DNA of 64,000 nucleotides from Roseibium aggregatum (GCF_014692675.1 NZ_JABFCZ010000009.1:62001-126000), one strand, 5' to 3'; positions 8,851 to 20,151 are shown, counted from the stretch's first letter. Program-made: numbers and translations. Notes: generated from the letters alone by a model not told the origin.

Positions 8851-10224
8851 TTGGCAAAGCCTCCCCGTCCAAAACAGAAACAAGGCGCGCAAAAAAGCGC
8901 TGACAGACCGGAAAAACCCGGATTTGCCGCGCGAAAGGTCGCAGCGGACATTCTCGGCAATGTGGTCCACAAGCACCGCCCGCTCGACGGCGAACTGGAC
9001 ACGGTTTCCGGTCATTCCGGTTTTCGGGCGCTGGCCGCCAACGACAGGTCCCTGGTGCGGGCCATCATCGGCGCCGCCCTCCGCCACAGGGGTGAGATTT
9101 CCGAAATCCTGACCCGGTTGCTCGACCGGGATATCCCGGAAAAAACCGGACGCGTGCTCGATATTCTCCATGTCGCCATCGCCCAGATGCTCTATCTCGA
9201 CATTCCCGACCGGGCGTCCGTTTCGCTGGCCGTCGATCACGCCTCCACCGACAAGCGCGCCCGGCCGTACAAGGGCCTCGTCAACGGCGTCCTGCGCCGG
9301 CTCGGACGGGAACGGGAGGATATCACCTCCGACCTCGATGCGGACCGGCTGAACACGCCTGACTGGCTGTTCGAAAGCTGGACAGAAACCTACGGCGAAG
9401 ACCAGGCCCGCGCGATTGCTAGCGCCCACAAACGGGAAGCCGCACTCGATCTCACCGTCAAACAGGACCCGGAAGCCTGGGCCCAGCGCCTCGGGGGAGC
9501 CGTCGTCGGGGCCGGAACGGTGCGGCTGTCGAAGAAAGGCGCCGTCGACAAGCTGGAGGGCTTCGAAGCCGGCGCCTGGTGGGTGCAGGACGCAGCCGCC
9601 TCCCTGCCGGCGCGGCTTCTGGGCGACATCTCGGGCAAACGGGTCGCAGACCTGTGCGCGGCGCCAGGCGGCAAGACGGCGCAACTTGCCGCGGCCGGCG
9701 CAAACGTGATCGCTGTCGACATTTCCAAAAGCCGCCTGAAACGGGTGAGTGAAAACCTCGCCCGGCTGAACCTGACGGCGGAAATCGTCGCATCGGATCT
9801 GCGTGAATGGGAACCGGCCGAACCTTTCGACGCCATTCTTCTCGATGCACCCTGCAGCGCGACCGGAACGATCCGCCGCCATCCGGACGTGCCCTGGATC
9901 AAGCGGCCCGGGGACATCGAGAAACTTGCCGAGATCCAGGCAGAGCTCCTGCGCCGGGTGTCCGGCTGGCTGAAACCCGGCGGCCTGCTGGTCTATTGCA
10001 CCTGTTCCCTTGAACGTTCGGAAGGGGAGGGCCAGATCGGTGCATTCCTGTCGGATGTGCCGGGTTTCGAGGTGGTCCCGGTCCTCCCGAAAGAAATCGG
10101 CGGGCTTTCCCAGTGCATCACCCCGGAAGGCTACTTGCGAACGCTGCCCTGCCATCTGACCGACACGGAAAACATCGCCGGCGGTCTGGACGGCTTTTTT
10201 GCCGCACGATTGAAACGGTTTTAA
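8851..10224 (+). CDS. rsmB: RsmB-type 16S rRNA (cytosine-C5) methyltransferase
   Basis: A protein of about 457 residues with an N-terminal NusB-like RNA-binding domain (about residues 25-150) and a C-terminal Rossmann methyltransferase. SAM-binding motif DLCAAPGGKTAQLA, the PCS motif (DAPCSATGTIRRHPDV) and the catalytic Cys motif (LLVYCTCSLERSE) mark the RsmB/NOP2 family, which makes m5C967 in 16S rRNA. The frame is open from 8782, but that stretch holds a terminator hairpin; the TTG at 8851, preceded by GGAA, gives a start (MAKPPRPKQ) that fits the family. Other NOP2-family rRNA targets are possible. Confidence 0.9.
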   Translation: MAKPPRPKQKQGAQKSADRPEKPGFAARKVAADILGNVVHKHRPLDGELDTVSGHSGFRALAANDRSLVRAIIGAALRHRGEISEILTRLLDRDIPEKTGRVLDILHVAIAQMLYLDIPDRASVSLAVDHASTDKRARPYKGLVNGVLRRLGREREDITSDLDADRLNTPDWLFESWTETYGEDQARAIASAHKREAALDLTVKQDPEAWAQRLGGAVVGAGTVRLSKKGAVDKLEGFEAGAWWVQDAAASLPARLLGDISGKRVADLCAAPGGKTAQLAAAGANVIAVDISKSRLKRVSENLARLNLTAEIVASDLREWEPAEPFDAILLDAPCSATGTIRRHPDVPWIKRPGDIEKLAEIQAELLRRVSGWLKPGGLLVYCTCSLERSEGEGQIGAFLSDVPGFEVVPVLPKEIGGLSQCITPEGYLRTLPCHLTDTENIAGGLDGFFAARLKRF

Positions 10225-10350
10225 CGGCACTTAAACCGTTCGTTCGCTCATAATTGAAATGATTTGATAACCTTACCGCTTCGTATAAGCCTCCTTTGAA
10301 AGGGATTTCAGTATTCGCGCGCGCGTTCATACCTATGGCGGGTTCCTTCG

Positions 10351-12102
10351 GTGACCATGGATGCCGTCCTGGAAAAAAGCCGCATCTGGCGGCTGATGGC
10401 GCACTATGCGTGGCAGCGCGGGCTGAGATGGATCCACGGCGGACCGCTCTTCCGTCTGCAGCCTCTGACCGGCGTGCCGCAGCGCCTGACGATTGCCCCC
10501 CAGGATCTGCGCACGACGGATGCCACCAATGCCGCCGATATCTATGGCGGACGGTTTCTGTTTTCCGGCCACCTGATCGAAACCCAGGGCCGCTCTCCGT
10601 TTGAAATCATGCCCGCCCACCCCGACTGGCAGCGCGAGTTGCACAGTTTCGGCTGGCTGCGCGATCTGAGAGCCTCCAACAGCCAGGTCGCGCGGCAGAA
10701 CGCCCGGGCGCTTGTGGACGACTGGATCAAGCATTGCGGCCGGCGCCATGCCATCGGCTGGGAAACCCCGGTCGTGGCCAGGCGGGTCATGTCTTGGCTC
10801 GCCCAGTCGCCCTTTCTCCTGGAAGACGGCGACCATCATTTCTACGAGCGTTTCCTGCGCTCCCTCGGACGGCAGGTCAAATTCCTGCGCAAGACGATCA
10901 ACGAGGTCAATGAGGGCGTCGAGCAGCTTCATGTCGCCATCGCCATTACCGCCGCCAGCGTTTCCATGGCAGGGCAGGGGCGGTATATCCGCCAGGCGAT
11001 CCGCCGCCTCGATCAGGAGCTGAAAAAACAGATCCTTCCCGACGGCGGACATATTTCCCGCAATCCCAGGGCCATTATCGACATCCTCACCGATCTTTTG
11101 CCCGTCCGCCAGGCGCTGGTGTCGCAAGGGCTGGAATTGCCGGCGACGATGCTCCAGTCGGTCGACCGGATGATGCCGATGATGCGGTTCTTCCGCCACG
11201 GCGATGGCGCCTTCGCCCATTTCAACGGCATGGGATCCACACCCAGCGACCTTGTGGCGACGATCATGGCCTACGACGACGCCCGCGGCGCGGCGCCGTC
11301 GAATGCACCCCATTCCGGTTACCAGCGCCTTATGGGCGGCGATACGGTCGTGATCGCAGACACGGGCAAACCGCCCGACCTGTTGCTGAGCGAAGACGCG
11401 CACGCCGGCTGCCTTTCCTTTGAATTTTCCAGCCATCTCAACCGCATCGTCGTCAATTGCGGCGTGTCGCCCAGATCGGACGAGATCTGGCGCCGGGTGA
11501 GCCGATCCACCGCCGCCCATTCCACGGCGACGATCGACGATACCTCCTCCTGCCGCTTCCTGTCCGACAGGTACCTGAGCCACTGGTTGGGTGCCCCCGT
11601 CATTTCCGGACCGAAATCAGTCGAAGTCCAACGCTCCGACGAGGAAACTGGCATTCACGTCGCCGCATCCCATGACGGCTATGTCAAGGAATTCGGCGTA
11701 ATCCACGCCCGGGACCTGCGGCTGGCCGGCGACGGAACCGTCCTCGACGGCATCGACATCTTCACGCCGGCCGGACCGGTCGATCCGGGCCATACCTATG
11801 CGATCCGCTTCCATCTGCATCCGCAGGTGCGCGCCAACCTGCTGCGCAGCGGAACATCTGTGCTTCTGATCTGCCGCGACGGCGAGGCCTGGGAATTCGA
11901 TGCGCCGGGCGCCGAACTGACCCTTGAAGAATCCATCTACCTGTCCGACGTCTACGGCCACCGCAAGACGATGCAGATCGTGCTGTCGGGCCGATTGGGA
12001 GATGCACCCTCCCAGGCCTGGCAATTCCGCAGGACCGCGGTCGCCAAACCCCGAGCATCAGAAATGGAAATCGAGGAAGAAGCCGAGCTTCCCTTCGAAT
12101 AG
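10351..12102 (+). CDS. Heparinase II/III-like protein
   Basis: A 583-residue protein of the heparinase II/III family. The N-terminal half is an alpha/alpha toroid (helical region to about residue 300), and the C-terminal half is a beta-sandwich containing [21 protein letters not shown] and [16 protein letters not shown], the typical heparinase C-terminal signature. Homologues beside purH are widespread in Hyphomicrobiales and are assumed to act on an acidic polysaccharide, but the substrate is not known. No signal peptide is seen, which is odd for a secreted lyase. Start is GTG at 10351 or ATG at 10357; neither has a strong ribosome-binding site. Confidence 0.85.
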   Translation: MTMDAVLEKSRIWRLMAHYAWQRGLRWIHGGPLFRLQPLTGVPQRLTIAPQDLRTTDATNAADIYGGRFLFSGHLIETQGRSPFEIMPAHPDWQRELHSFGWLRDLRASNSQVARQNARALVDDWIKHCGRRHAIGWETPVVARRVMSWLAQSPFLLEDGDHHFYERFLRSLGRQVKFLRKTINEVNEGVEQLHVAIAITAASVSMAGQGRYIRQAIRRLDQELKKQILPDGGHISRNPRAIIDILTDLLPVRQALVSQGLELPATMLQSVDRMMPMMRFFRHGDGAFAHFNGMGSTPSDLVATIMAYDDARGAAPSNAPHSGYQRLMGGDTVVIADTGKPPDLLLSEDAHAGCLSFEFSSHLNRIVVNCGVSPRSDEIWRRVSRSTAAHSTATIDDTSSCRFLSDRYLSHWLGAPVISGPKSVEVQRSDEETGIHVAASHDGYVKEFGVIHARDLRLAGDGTVLDGIDIFTPAGPVDPGHTYAIRFHLHPQVRANLLRSGTSVLLICRDGEAWEFDAPGAELTLEESIYLSDVYGHRKTMQIVLSGRLGDAPSQAWQFRRTAVAKPRASEMEIEEEAELPFE

Positions 12103-12175
12103 AGCATCAGGCGACTTTCGGTTTGCCGGCTTTCGTGATAGGGCGACGCCAAATCCCACCTCACGAGGCAAATCG

Positions 12176-13792
12176 ATGGCCATTGTTTCCAAAAGCGTCC
12201 CAGTTCCGCCGCTCGTTCCCGTCAAGCGCGCGCTTCTTTCCGTCTTCGACAAGACCGGACTGATCGACTTCGCAAAGGCTCTTGCAGATCGTGGCGTGGA
12301 ACTGGTTTCCACCGGCGGGTCCTACAAGGCCCTGAAGGACGCCGGGCTGACCGTGCTCGATATTTCCGAGGTCACCGGCTTTCCGGAAATCATGGACGGC
12401 CGGGTGAAGACGCTGCATCCGGCGGTCCACGGCGGCCTGCTGTCGATCCGTGACGATGCGGATCACCAGAAGGCCATGGCCGACCACGGCATCACCGGCA
12501 TCGACCTTTTCTGCGGCAATCTTTATCCCTTCGAGGATGTCGTCGCCAAGGGTGCGGATTATGCCACCGGCATCGAGAACATCGACATCGGCGGCCCGGC
12601 CATGACCCGCGCGGCCGCCAAAAACCATGCCTATGTCACGGTCGTGACCGATCCGGCCGATTATGAAGAAGTAATCGCCGAACTGGACAAAAACGGCGGT
12701 CAGTCGCCGATCGAGCTGCGCAAGAAGCTCGCCCTGAAGGCGTTTGCACGTACCGCCGCCTATGACGCGGCCGTCTCCAACTGGATGGCCGACCAACTCG
12801 GCGAGGAAACGCCGGCCTATCGCGCGGTTGGCGGCAAGCTTGCCGAAGTCATGCGCTACGGCGAGAACCCACACCAGACGGCCGGCTTCTACAAGACCGG
12901 GGAAGACCGCCCGGGTGTCGCGACCGCCCGCCAGATCCAGGGCAAGACGCTGTCCTACAACAACATCAACGACACGGATGCCGCCTTCGAGCTGGTCAGC
13001 GAATTCGATCCGGCCCGCACCGCCGCCGTTGCGATCATCAAGCACGCCAATCCCTGCGGAGTCGCCGAAGCGGCAACCCTGAAAGACGCCTACGAACTGG
13101 CCCTGCGCTGCGATCCGGTATCGGCGTTCGGCGGTATTGTCGCCCTGAACAAGACCCTGGATGCGGCCGCAGCGGAGGAAATCGTCAAGATCTTCACCGA
13201 GGTGATTATCGCGCCGGACGCGGACGAAGCCGCGCAGGAAATCATCGCCTCCAAGAAGAACCTGCGCCTGTTGCTCACCGGCGGCCTTGCCGATCCGCGC
13301 GCCAAGGGCCTGTTCGTCAAGTCGGTCGCAGGCGGCCTGCTTGCCCAGTCCCGCGACAACGGCGTCGTCGACGATCTCGATCTCAAGGTCGTGACCAAAC
13401 GGTCGCCGAGCGACCGGGAACTGGCCGACCTGAAATTCGCCTTCCGCGTCGCCAAGCACGTCAAGTCCAATGCCATCGTCTACGCCAGGGACGGCGCCAC
13501 GGTCGGTGTCGGCGCCGGTCAGATGAGCCGGGTCGATTCCGCGCGCATCGCCGCCCGCAAGGCGCTCGACGCAACCGAAACGGCCGGCCTTGCCGAACCG
13601 CTCACCAAGGGCTGCGTGGTCGCTTCCGACGCCTTCTTCCCCTTTGCGGACGGTCTGCTGTCTGCGGCAGAAGCCGGTGCCACTGCGGTGATCCAGCCGG
13701 GCGGCTCCATGCGCGACGACGAGGTGATCGCGGCGGCCGACGAAGCCGGTCTCGCCATGGTGCTGACCGGCATGCGCCACTTCCGCCACTGA
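12176..13792 (+). CDS. purH: Bifunctional AICAR formyltransferase / IMP cyclohydrolase PurH
   Basis: A 538-residue enzyme for the last two steps of IMP synthesis. The N-terminal MGS-like IMP cyclohydrolase domain ([19 protein letters not shown] through [10 protein letters not shown]) is followed by the AICAR transformylase domain with the catalytic [10 protein letters not shown] motif and the C-terminal GSMRDDEVI element. The frame is open well upstream of the gene, but GAGG at 12165-12168 points to the ATG at 12176. It follows the heparinase-like gene by 73 bases, and a terminator stem lies just after it. Confidence 0.97.
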   Translation: MAIVSKSVPVPPLVPVKRALLSVFDKTGLIDFAKALADRGVELVSTGGSYKALKDAGLTVLDISEVTGFPEIMDGRVKTLHPAVHGGLLSIRDDADHQKAMADHGITGIDLFCGNLYPFEDVVAKGADYATGIENIDIGGPAMTRAAAKNHAYVTVVTDPADYEEVIAELDKNGGQSPIELRKKLALKAFARTAAYDAAVSNWMADQLGEETPAYRAVGGKLAEVMRYGENPHQTAGFYKTGEDRPGVATARQIQGKTLSYNNINDTDAAFELVSEFDPARTAAVAIIKHANPCGVAEAATLKDAYELALRCDPVSAFGGIVALNKTLDAAAAEEIVKIFTEVIIAPDADEAAQEIIASKKNLRLLLTGGLADPRAKGLFVKSVAGGLLAQSRDNGVVDDLDLKVVTKRSPSDRELADLKFAFRVAKHVKSNAIVYARDGATVGVGAGQMSRVDSARIAARKALDATETAGLAEPLTKGCVVASDAFFPFADGLLSAAEAGATAVIQPGGSMRDDEVIAAADEAGLAMVLTGMRHFRH

Positions 13793-13818
13793 TCGGACGC
13801 TACCTCCTGTCGAATACG

Positions 13819-13855
13819 AACCGCGCCGTCTGGTTTCAGGCGGCGCGGTTTTCCT
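13819..13855 (+). terminator. Intrinsic terminator after purH
   Basis: AACCGCGCCG (13819-13828) and CGGCGCGGTT (13841-13850) form a perfect ten-pair stem with a 12-base loop, followed by TTCCTTT. It overlaps the last codons of the convergent MFS gene, so it may stop transcription from both sides. Confidence 0.8.
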
Positions 13856-15203
13856 TTGTCAGGAACAGAAGCACGCCGCCGACGGCGAAAAAACCCAGGA
13901 TGACGGACATGCCCGCCGCCTGGCTGCCGCTCCACGCTGTCATCAGGCTGACCGACAGCGGCGCCAGAAAGCTGGTCACCTTGCCCGACAGGGCAAGCAG
14001 TCCGAAGAACTGTGTCATCTGCTCCTTCGGTGCGAGCGCGACCAGCAGGCTGCGCGACGCCGACTGAAGCGGGCCGGCCGCCATGCCGATCAGGGCGCCA
14101 AGCGCCAGAAACATCTGCTCCGGCAGGGAGCTGAAAAGACTGCCCGGCGCGCCGGGAGCCGCAGGTATCACGAACAGCACCGTGTCCCGGTCGATGGAAA
14201 TCAGACCCAGCCCGCAGACGATCAGGATGCCCAGCGCGCCGAAGAGGACCGCCTTCGGGCCGTAGGCGTCGTCCATCCGTCCGCCGATAACCGCGCCGAT
14301 CGTGCCGGTGATCGTCAGCAGAATTCCGAAACTGCCGATCTGGATCGAGCCCCATCCGAGCTGGCCGGCGGCATAGATCCCGCCAAAGGCAAAAAGCGCG
14401 ACCAGCCCGTCCTTGTAGATCATGTTGGCGATCAGGAAGGTGAAGAGCACCTTGTTGTCCCGGGCATCGCGGAAGGTCCGTGCAAGATTGAAAAGACCTG
14501 CCCGCACCGCAGGCCCGAGCCGCGCCTTTTTCGGCGCATCCGGCACGAACAGGAACAACGGCAGCACGAAGACGATATACCAGAGCGCTGAAAACGGGCC
14601 CGACGCCCTGTCCCCTTCGCGGGTGATCGGATCGAGTCCGAACAGCGGCTTCAGGCCGAAAAGCGTATGCCCGGTTTCCGGGTTGGCGGCCAGAAAACCG
14701 AGCGCCACGACGAGGCTCAAGAGACCACCCGCATAGCCCGTCGCCCAGCCGGTCCCGGACAGGCGTCCGATCCGGCCGGGCGGCACCAGGTCGGGCATCA
14801 TGGCGTTGTTGAAGACGGTCGCGAACTCGATCGACAGGGTTGCGATCGCGAAGGCCACAAGAGCGGTCGTGATACCCGACGGCTCGCCGGGCGCTGCATA
14901 CCAGAGCATCAGGCAGGCCGCGACAAAGGGAACGGAGAATGCAAGAATCCAGGGTTTCCGGTGTCCCGTCGCATCGGCAACCGCGCCAAGGACCGGAGCC
15001 AGGACCGCAATGGAGAGACCGGCAGCGGCCGTTGCATATCCCCACAGTGTCTGACCCTCGGCCGGTGTTGCGGCCAGCGCGGAGGCGAAATACGGCGCAA
15101 AGACGAAGGTCGTGATCAATGTGAAAAACGGCTGCGCCGCCCAGTCGAACAACGCCCATGAGACAATGGCAAGGCGGCCCGCCCCTTTGCCCATGACATC
15201 CAT
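13836..15203 (-). CDS. MFS transporter, UMF1 (Atg22-like) family
   Basis: A 455-residue membrane protein with about twelve hydrophobic segments. The start [21 protein letters not shown] is the hallmark of the UMF1 family, which also includes the yeast vacuolar exporter Atg22; the [17 protein letters not shown] loop is also typical. Members are thought to export amino acids or similar small molecules, though bacterial substrates are unknown. It lies 45 bases downstream of the NAD-glutamate dehydrogenase on the same strand, which would fit amino-acid metabolism, but that link is inferred. Its end overlaps the purH terminator. Confidence 0.88.
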   Translation of the reverse strand: MDVMGKGAGRLAIVSWALFDWAAQPFFTLITTFVFAPYFASALAATPAEGQTLWGYATAAAGLSIAVLAPVLGAVADATGHRKPWILAFSVPFVAACLMLWYAAPGEPSGITTALVAFAIATLSIEFATVFNNAMMPDLVPPGRIGRLSGTGWATGYAGGLLSLVVALGFLAANPETGHTLFGLKPLFGLDPITREGDRASGPFSALWYIVFVLPLFLFVPDAPKKARLGPAVRAGLFNLARTFRDARDNKVLFTFLIANMIYKDGLVALFAFGGIYAAGQLGWGSIQIGSFGILLTITGTIGAVIGGRMDDAYGPKAVLFGALGILIVCGLGLISIDRDTVLFVIPAAPGAPGSLFSSLPEQMFLALGALIGMAAGPLQSASRSLLVALAPKEQMTQFFGLLALSGKVTSFLAPLSVSLMTAWSGSQAAGMSVILGFFAVGGVLLFLTKENRAA

Positions 15204-15248
15204 GCGATCAAACCTTCAGAAAAGGGAACGTGCCCGTCGCAGACAGCC

Positions 15249-18200
15249 CTAGAGGGAGACCTCGGCCAGAAGGCTTGCCGCCACGGAGAATTTCGACACG
15301 GTCAGGTCGCCATCCAGAATTTCGTTGACGGTTCGGATGGTCCGCTCGACGACCTTTTCATGGGTCGAGAGCCAAGTCTCGAAACCGCCGGCAGCGATCG
15401 CCTGAACCGACAGATCCCGATGGGCGAAACCCAGCGCGGACCGGGCCCGGTCGAGGGCAAGACCGTCGTAATAGTCGTTGAGCATCAGATTGCGCGCCAG
15501 CGAATGCATGTCCTCGATGTGGAAGAATTCCGCGACCTCGAAGAAGGCCTTGGCGGCAACGTCAAGCTCCGCCTCGGTTTCCTCCGCCACCATGATGATG
15601 TCCGGAATGGCAATCTCGACCGGCTGCCAGCCGATCCGTTGCGCCAGCGCCTCCGGAACACCTGCCTCCAGATACCGCTGGGCTTCCGCATCGAGAGACT
15701 CGGCCAGCGCCTCGCTGACGGCCGTCTTGAGGCGTGGCCGCAGGTCGGCAATGCCGCGACTGAAGCGGTCGACCACATCGGCCATGCCCTGCTCGAAGGA
15801 CACGTGGCGCTTGAACCAGAGCACCCGTTCCAGAAGGAGGTCCTGGACTTTGGCATAAAGTTCAAGCTGAAGAGATCCGTCGATCTTTGTGTCCAGCGCA
15901 TCGATCTGATTGTTGAGATCCGTCAGGTCGAAGCTGTTGCGGACGGCGACGAAACAATTCGCGATATCCTGTGTCGTCGCGCCGGTCTGATCCTTCAGCC
16001 GGGTGAGGAAGGTCGGGCCGCCGCGGTTGACCATCGAATTGGCAAGCATGGTGGCGATGATTTCCCGCCGCAGCCGGTGTCCGCTGATCTCGTCGCTGTA
16101 GGCCTTGGCCATTTCGTCCGGAAAATACCGGAACAGTTCAAGGCCCAGATAGTCGTCGTCGGGTACCGTGCTTTCCAGCAGTTCGTCGTAGAGCGTGATC
16201 TTCGCGTAGGCGAGCAGGACACCGAGTTCGGCGCGGGTCAGCGTCTGGCCGGTCTTCACCATTTCCGCCAGGGTCGCCTCGTCGGGCAGCTGTTCCACCT
16301 GACGGTCCAGAAGGCCGGCCTGTTCCAGCCGGCGCATCATGCGCACCTGGAAGCCAAAGTCCTCCGTCCCGCGACGTTCCGTCATGGATAGGGCGAGCGT
16401 CTGCAGATAGTTGTTTCTCAGGACGAGGGCGGCCACTTCGTCGGTCATGTGCGCAAGCAGCGCGTTGCGCTCTTCGATCGACAGTTTGCCGGCCTTGACC
16501 GCCGCGCCCAGCGCAATCTTGATATTGACCTCCATGTCGGAGGAGTTGACGCCGGCCGAATTGTCGATGGCGTCGGAGTTGCAGCGCCCGCCCTTGCGGT
16601 GGAATTCGATGCGCGCCAGCTGGGTCAGACCCAGGTTGGCGCCTTCACCGATCACCTTGGCGCCGACATCCGGCGCCACGATCCGGATCGGGTCGTTGGC
16701 CCGGTCGCCCGCATCGGCATCGGTCTCGGTCGTCGCGCGGATATAGGTGCCGATCCCGCCGAACCACAACAGGTCCACCTTCAGGCGCAGGATCGCCGAC
16801 ATGACTTCCTGCGGTGTGGCCTTGGCCCGGGCAATGCCGAGCAATTCCTGCGTCTCGCGCGACAGCTCGATCGACTTGGCGGACCGGGAAAACACCCCGC
16901 CGCCCTTGGAAATGAGCGACGTGTCGTAGTCCTGCCAGGACGACCGGCCCATGTCGAACAGGCGCTTGCGCTCCACCCAGGAGGTTGCCGGGTCCGGATC
17001 CGGATCGATGAAGATATCCCGGTGATCGAAAGCCGCCACCAGCCGGGTGACCTTGGACAGGAGCATGCCGTTGCCGAAGACGTCGCCGGACATGTCGCCG
17101 ACACCCGCCGCCGTGAACGGTTCGGTCTGGATGTCCCAGTCCATTTCGCGGAAATGCCGCTTGACCGCCTCCCAGGCGCCGCGGGCGGTGATGCCCATTT
17201 TCTTGTGGTCGTAGCCCGCCGACCCGCCGGAGGCAAAGGCATCGCCAAGCCAGAAATCCCGGCCTTCCGAAATCCCGTTGGCCGTATCGGAGAAGGTGGC
17301 TGTGCCCTTGTCGGCGGCGACGACCAGATAGGGATCGTCGTCGTCGTAGCGTTGGACGTCCTTTGGCGGCACCACCTTGTCGTCCACCAGGTTGTCGGTG
17401 ACATCGAGCAGCGCGTTGATGAAAATCTTGTAGCTTTCGGTGCCTTCCTTGAAGATCGCCTCCCGGTCGCCGCCTTCCGGCAGATGCTTCGGCACGAAGC
17501 CGCCCTTCGCCCCGACGGGAACGATCACCGCATTCTTGACCTGCTGCGCCTTGACGAGACCCAGAACCTCGGTGCGGAAATCCTGCGGCCGGTCGGACCA
17601 GCGCAATCCGCCGCGGGCGACCCGCCCGAACCGGAGATGCACGCCTTCCACCCGCGGGCTGTAGACGAAGATTTCCCGGAACGGACGCGGCTGCGGCAGA
17701 TCGGTGATCTTGCGCGACTCCACCTTGAACGCAAAGGTCGGCTTCGGCTGGCCCGCGTCGTCCAGCTGGTAGAAATTGGTGCGCAGGACCGAATCGATCG
17801 CGTTCTGAAACCGGCGCAGAATCCGGTCGTCGTCGAGACTGGAAACCGCTTCCAGCGCATTGTTGATTTCGCTTTCCAGGCGGGCGGTGCCGAGGGTGCG
17901 GTCTTCGCCGTCCGTGCCGGGGTTGAAACGCAGATGAAACAGCTCGACCAGCTTGGCCGCGATCTCCGGGTAACTGTTGAGCGTGGTCCACATGTAGTCT
18001 TCCGAAAACCGGACGCCCGCCTGCCGCAGGTATTTGGAAAGCGCGCGAACCACGGCGATATCCCGCCAGGCGAGACCCGCCGTCAGGACCAGACCGTTGT
18101 AGCCGTCGTTTTCGGCCCGGCTTTGCCAGACGGCCATGAACAGACGCTCCAGGCGTTCCTTCAGATCGGCGGTAAAATCGATCTCGCTCCCGCGGCTCGC

Positions 18201-20054
18201 CTCAAGCGTCATCTCGTGCAGATAGGAAAGCGTCCTGTCGGTGGGGGTGATCCGGTAGGTCCGCTCGTTGATGACCTTGAAGCCCATGTTTTCCAGAAGC
18301 GGAACGCGGGCGGAAAGCGGAATCGGCGCGCCCTGGTGATAGACCTTGAGCGACAGCCTGTTGGCGTTCGAACCTTCGGCACGCAGAAAGGTAACCGCCG
18401 TATCCCGTTCTTCCGACAGCGCCTCGATCTTGACCACGTCGGAGAGCGCACTTTCGGAGTTGTAGACCTCCTTGTAGCCGCCGTGGAAGGCAAGCGCATA
18501 ACGCTCCGCCAATTGGCGCGCCGTGACCGGATCGAACCGGGTCCGCATCGCATCGCGCAGGCTGTCCGGCCATGTCCGGATCAGGTCGGCGACCGCACGT
18601 TCCAGCTCGGCCTGGGGCGGCTCCGGCGTCTTGCCCTTGTACCGGCCGACAATGAAATGCACCCGTGCCAGCGGGCTTTCCAGATAAGTGACGTACCAGG
18701 CCGATAGCCGGCCTTCGTAAACCCCGGCAAGATAGGTCCCGATGTTGAGACGCACCTCGGTCGTGTACCGGTCGCGCGGCACGAAACACAGGATCGAGAC
18801 ATAGCGGTCGAACTTGTCGGCGCGCGGCAGGACCCGGATCCGGGGGCGTTCGTCGAGCTGCAGGATCGCGATCGCGAAATCGAACAGGGTGTCCCTGTCG
18901 ATCTGGAACAGCTCGTCGCGCGGGAACCCTTCCATCACGTTGATCAGCGCCCGGCCGGAATGGCTGTCCGGATCGTAGCCGGCCCGGGCCAGAACGCTGG
19001 CGACCTTCCGGCGCAGGAACGGAATGGTGCTGGTCGGTTCCGTATAGGCGGTGGATGCGAACAGGCCCACAATGCGCAATTCGCCGACCATGGCGCCGTC
19101 GTCATCGAAAATCTTGGCGCCGACGTAATCCATGTGAACCCGCCGGTGAACCCGGCTCTTCACATTGGCCTTTGCGATGATCAGCGGTTCCGGCTTCAGC
19201 AGGAACTCGCGGATTTCCGGCGTGATCTGGACGAATTCCGATCCACGGCGCAGAACGCGGACATCCGGATCGGCCAGGAGACCCAGGCCCGTTCCCTCAT
19301 GAGGCGAAAGTTCGCCCCCTTCCACGCTGCCGTCGAACTTGTACTCGCGCATCCCGAGGAAAATGAAATTGTTCTTCGCCAGCCATTCCAGGAAATGAAT
19401 GGCTTCCCACATCTCGTCATTGCTGCTGGCGGTTCCGGTGGTCTTGTAGGCATCGATGGCCTCAAAGAGGCGATCCTGCATCGGCTTGAAGTCCCGGACC
19501 GCGGAACGGACATCCTTGAGAACCAGGTTGAGCCGCTCTTCCAGGGCGGCTCTGGCTTCTTCGGAATCGATGCGGGCGACATGGATATGAATGAGGCTTT
19601 CCTGCCGGTCCGAGTGCTTTGCCTTCCGCTTCGGCGCAACCGCCGACTTGAGCTTCCCCTTCTTGTCCCGCTCGACGATATAGGTCGGATGCAGCACGAG
19701 GTGGACTTCAAGCTTGCTTTCCTGCAGTTCGTCCATGACGGAATCGACCAGGAACGGCATGTTGTCGTTGACGACCTCGACAACGGTCAGTTCGCCCGCT
19801 TTCTCGCCCGGCGCATCGAATGCGGGATTGGAAATGCTTACACGGTGGGTGCCGAGGTCGTGGGACTGGAAGTCCCGCCACGCCAGCCGCGCGAACCCGC
19901 ACAGCTCTTCATGGGTATAGGCGACCAGGTCTTCCGCGGCACCGCGGGCGAAAAAGGCATCTGCGAAATCGGCAAGCGCCTGATCTTCCTTCGCGAGAGA
20001 AGCATGCACTTTTTCAATAAGTTGCAGCTTCTCTGCTTCGCGCGACTCCGGCAT
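15249..20054 (-). CDS. Large NAD-specific glutamate dehydrogenase
   Basis: A 1601-residue enzyme of the roughly 180-kDa bacterial NAD-GDH class, which turns glutamate into 2-oxoglutarate and ammonium, mainly for catabolism. The N-terminal about 700 residues hold ACT-like regulatory domains; the catalytic core (about 815-1250) has GGLRWSDRPQDFRTEVLG, the Lys motif AKGGFVPKHLPEGG and GVGDMSGDVFGNGM. The C-terminal region is helical. AGGGG six bases upstream supports the ATG at 20054 over an in-frame TTG at 20060. It is divergent from the peroxidase-like gene at 20152. Full length, no break seen. Confidence 0.97.
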   Translation of the reverse strand: MPESREAEKLQLIEKVHASLAKEDQALADFADAFFARGAAEDLVAYTHEELCGFARLAWRDFQSHDLGTHRVSISNPAFDAPGEKAGELTVVEVVNDNMPFLVDSVMDELQESKLEVHLVLHPTYIVERDKKGKLKSAVAPKRKAKHSDRQESLIHIHVARIDSEEARAALEERLNLVLKDVRSAVRDFKPMQDRLFEAIDAYKTTGTASSNDEMWEAIHFLEWLAKNNFIFLGMREYKFDGSVEGGELSPHEGTGLGLLADPDVRVLRRGSEFVQITPEIREFLLKPEPLIIAKANVKSRVHRRVHMDYVGAKIFDDDGAMVGELRIVGLFASTAYTEPTSTIPFLRRKVASVLARAGYDPDSHSGRALINVMEGFPRDELFQIDRDTLFDFAIAILQLDERPRIRVLPRADKFDRYVSILCFVPRDRYTTEVRLNIGTYLAGVYEGRLSAWYVTYLESPLARVHFIVGRYKGKTPEPPQAELERAVADLIRTWPDSLRDAMRTRFDPVTARQLAERYALAFHGGYKEVYNSESALSDVVKIEALSEERDTAVTFLRAEGSNANRLSLKVYHQGAPIPLSARVPLLENMGFKVINERTYRITPTDRTLSYLHEMTLEASRGSEIDFTADLKERLERLFMAVWQSRAENDGYNGLVLTAGLAWRDIAVVRALSKYLRQAGVRFSEDYMWTTLNSYPEIAAKLVELFHLRFNPGTDGEDRTLGTARLESEINNALEAVSSLDDDRILRRFQNAIDSVLRTNFYQLDDAGQPKPTFAFKVESRKITDLPQPRPFREIFVYSPRVEGVHLRFGRVARGGLRWSDRPQDFRTEVLGLVKAQQVKNAVIVPVGAKGGFVPKHLPEGGDREAIFKEGTESYKIFINALLDVTDNLVDDKVVPPKDVQRYDDDDPYLVVAADKGTATFSDTANGISEGRDFWLGDAFASGGSAGYDHKKMGITARGAWEAVKRHFREMDWDIQTEPFTAAGVGDMSGDVFGNGMLLSKVTRLVAAFDHRDIFIDPDPDPATSWVERKRLFDMGRSSWQDYDTSLISKGGGVFSRSAKSIELSRETQELLGIARAKATPQEVMSAILRLKVDLLWFGGIGTYIRATTETDADAGDRANDPIRIVAPDVGAKVIGEGANLGLTQLARIEFHRKGGRCNSDAIDNSAGVNSSDMEVNIKIALGAAVKAGKLSIEERNALLAHMTDEVAALVLRNNYLQTLALSMTERRGTEDFGFQVRMMRRLEQAGLLDRQVEQLPDEATLAEMVKTGQTLTRAELGVLLAYAKITLYDELLESTVPDDDYLGLELFRYFPDEMAKAYSDEISGHRLRREIIATMLANSMVNRGGPTFLTRLKDQTGATTQDIANCFVAVRNSFDLTDLNNQIDALDTKIDGSLQLELYAKVQDLLLERVLWFKRHVSFEQGMADVVDRFSRGIADLRPRLKTAVSEALAESLDAEAQRYLEAGVPEALAQRIGWQPVEIAIPDIIMVAEETEAELDVAAKAFFEVAEFFHIEDMHSLARNLMLNDYYDGLALDRARSALGFAHRDLSVQAIAAGGFETWLSTHEKVVERTIRTVNEILDGDLTVSKFSVAASLLAEVSL

Positions 20055-20151
20055 TTCCAACCCCTTTGTATTTTTATCCCTTTCGGGAAGCCCATGCTAA
20101 TCTGATATGATGAACCGAATTAAAACAACGTCTGCGACCGGGAGATAAAAC

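Noticed and set aside
10221-10234. TTAACGGCACTTAA as a CtrA site after rsmB
   Set aside because: The half-sites are six bases apart instead of seven, and it is downstream of a gene rather than in a promoter.
12161-13789. A 542-codon minus-strand open frame
   Set aside because: Complement of purH; its regular composition reflects purH codon use.
16449-18707. A 752-codon plus-strand open frame
   Set aside because: Exactly antisense to the NAD-glutamate dehydrogenase, with Arg/Gly/His-rich composition and no family motif.
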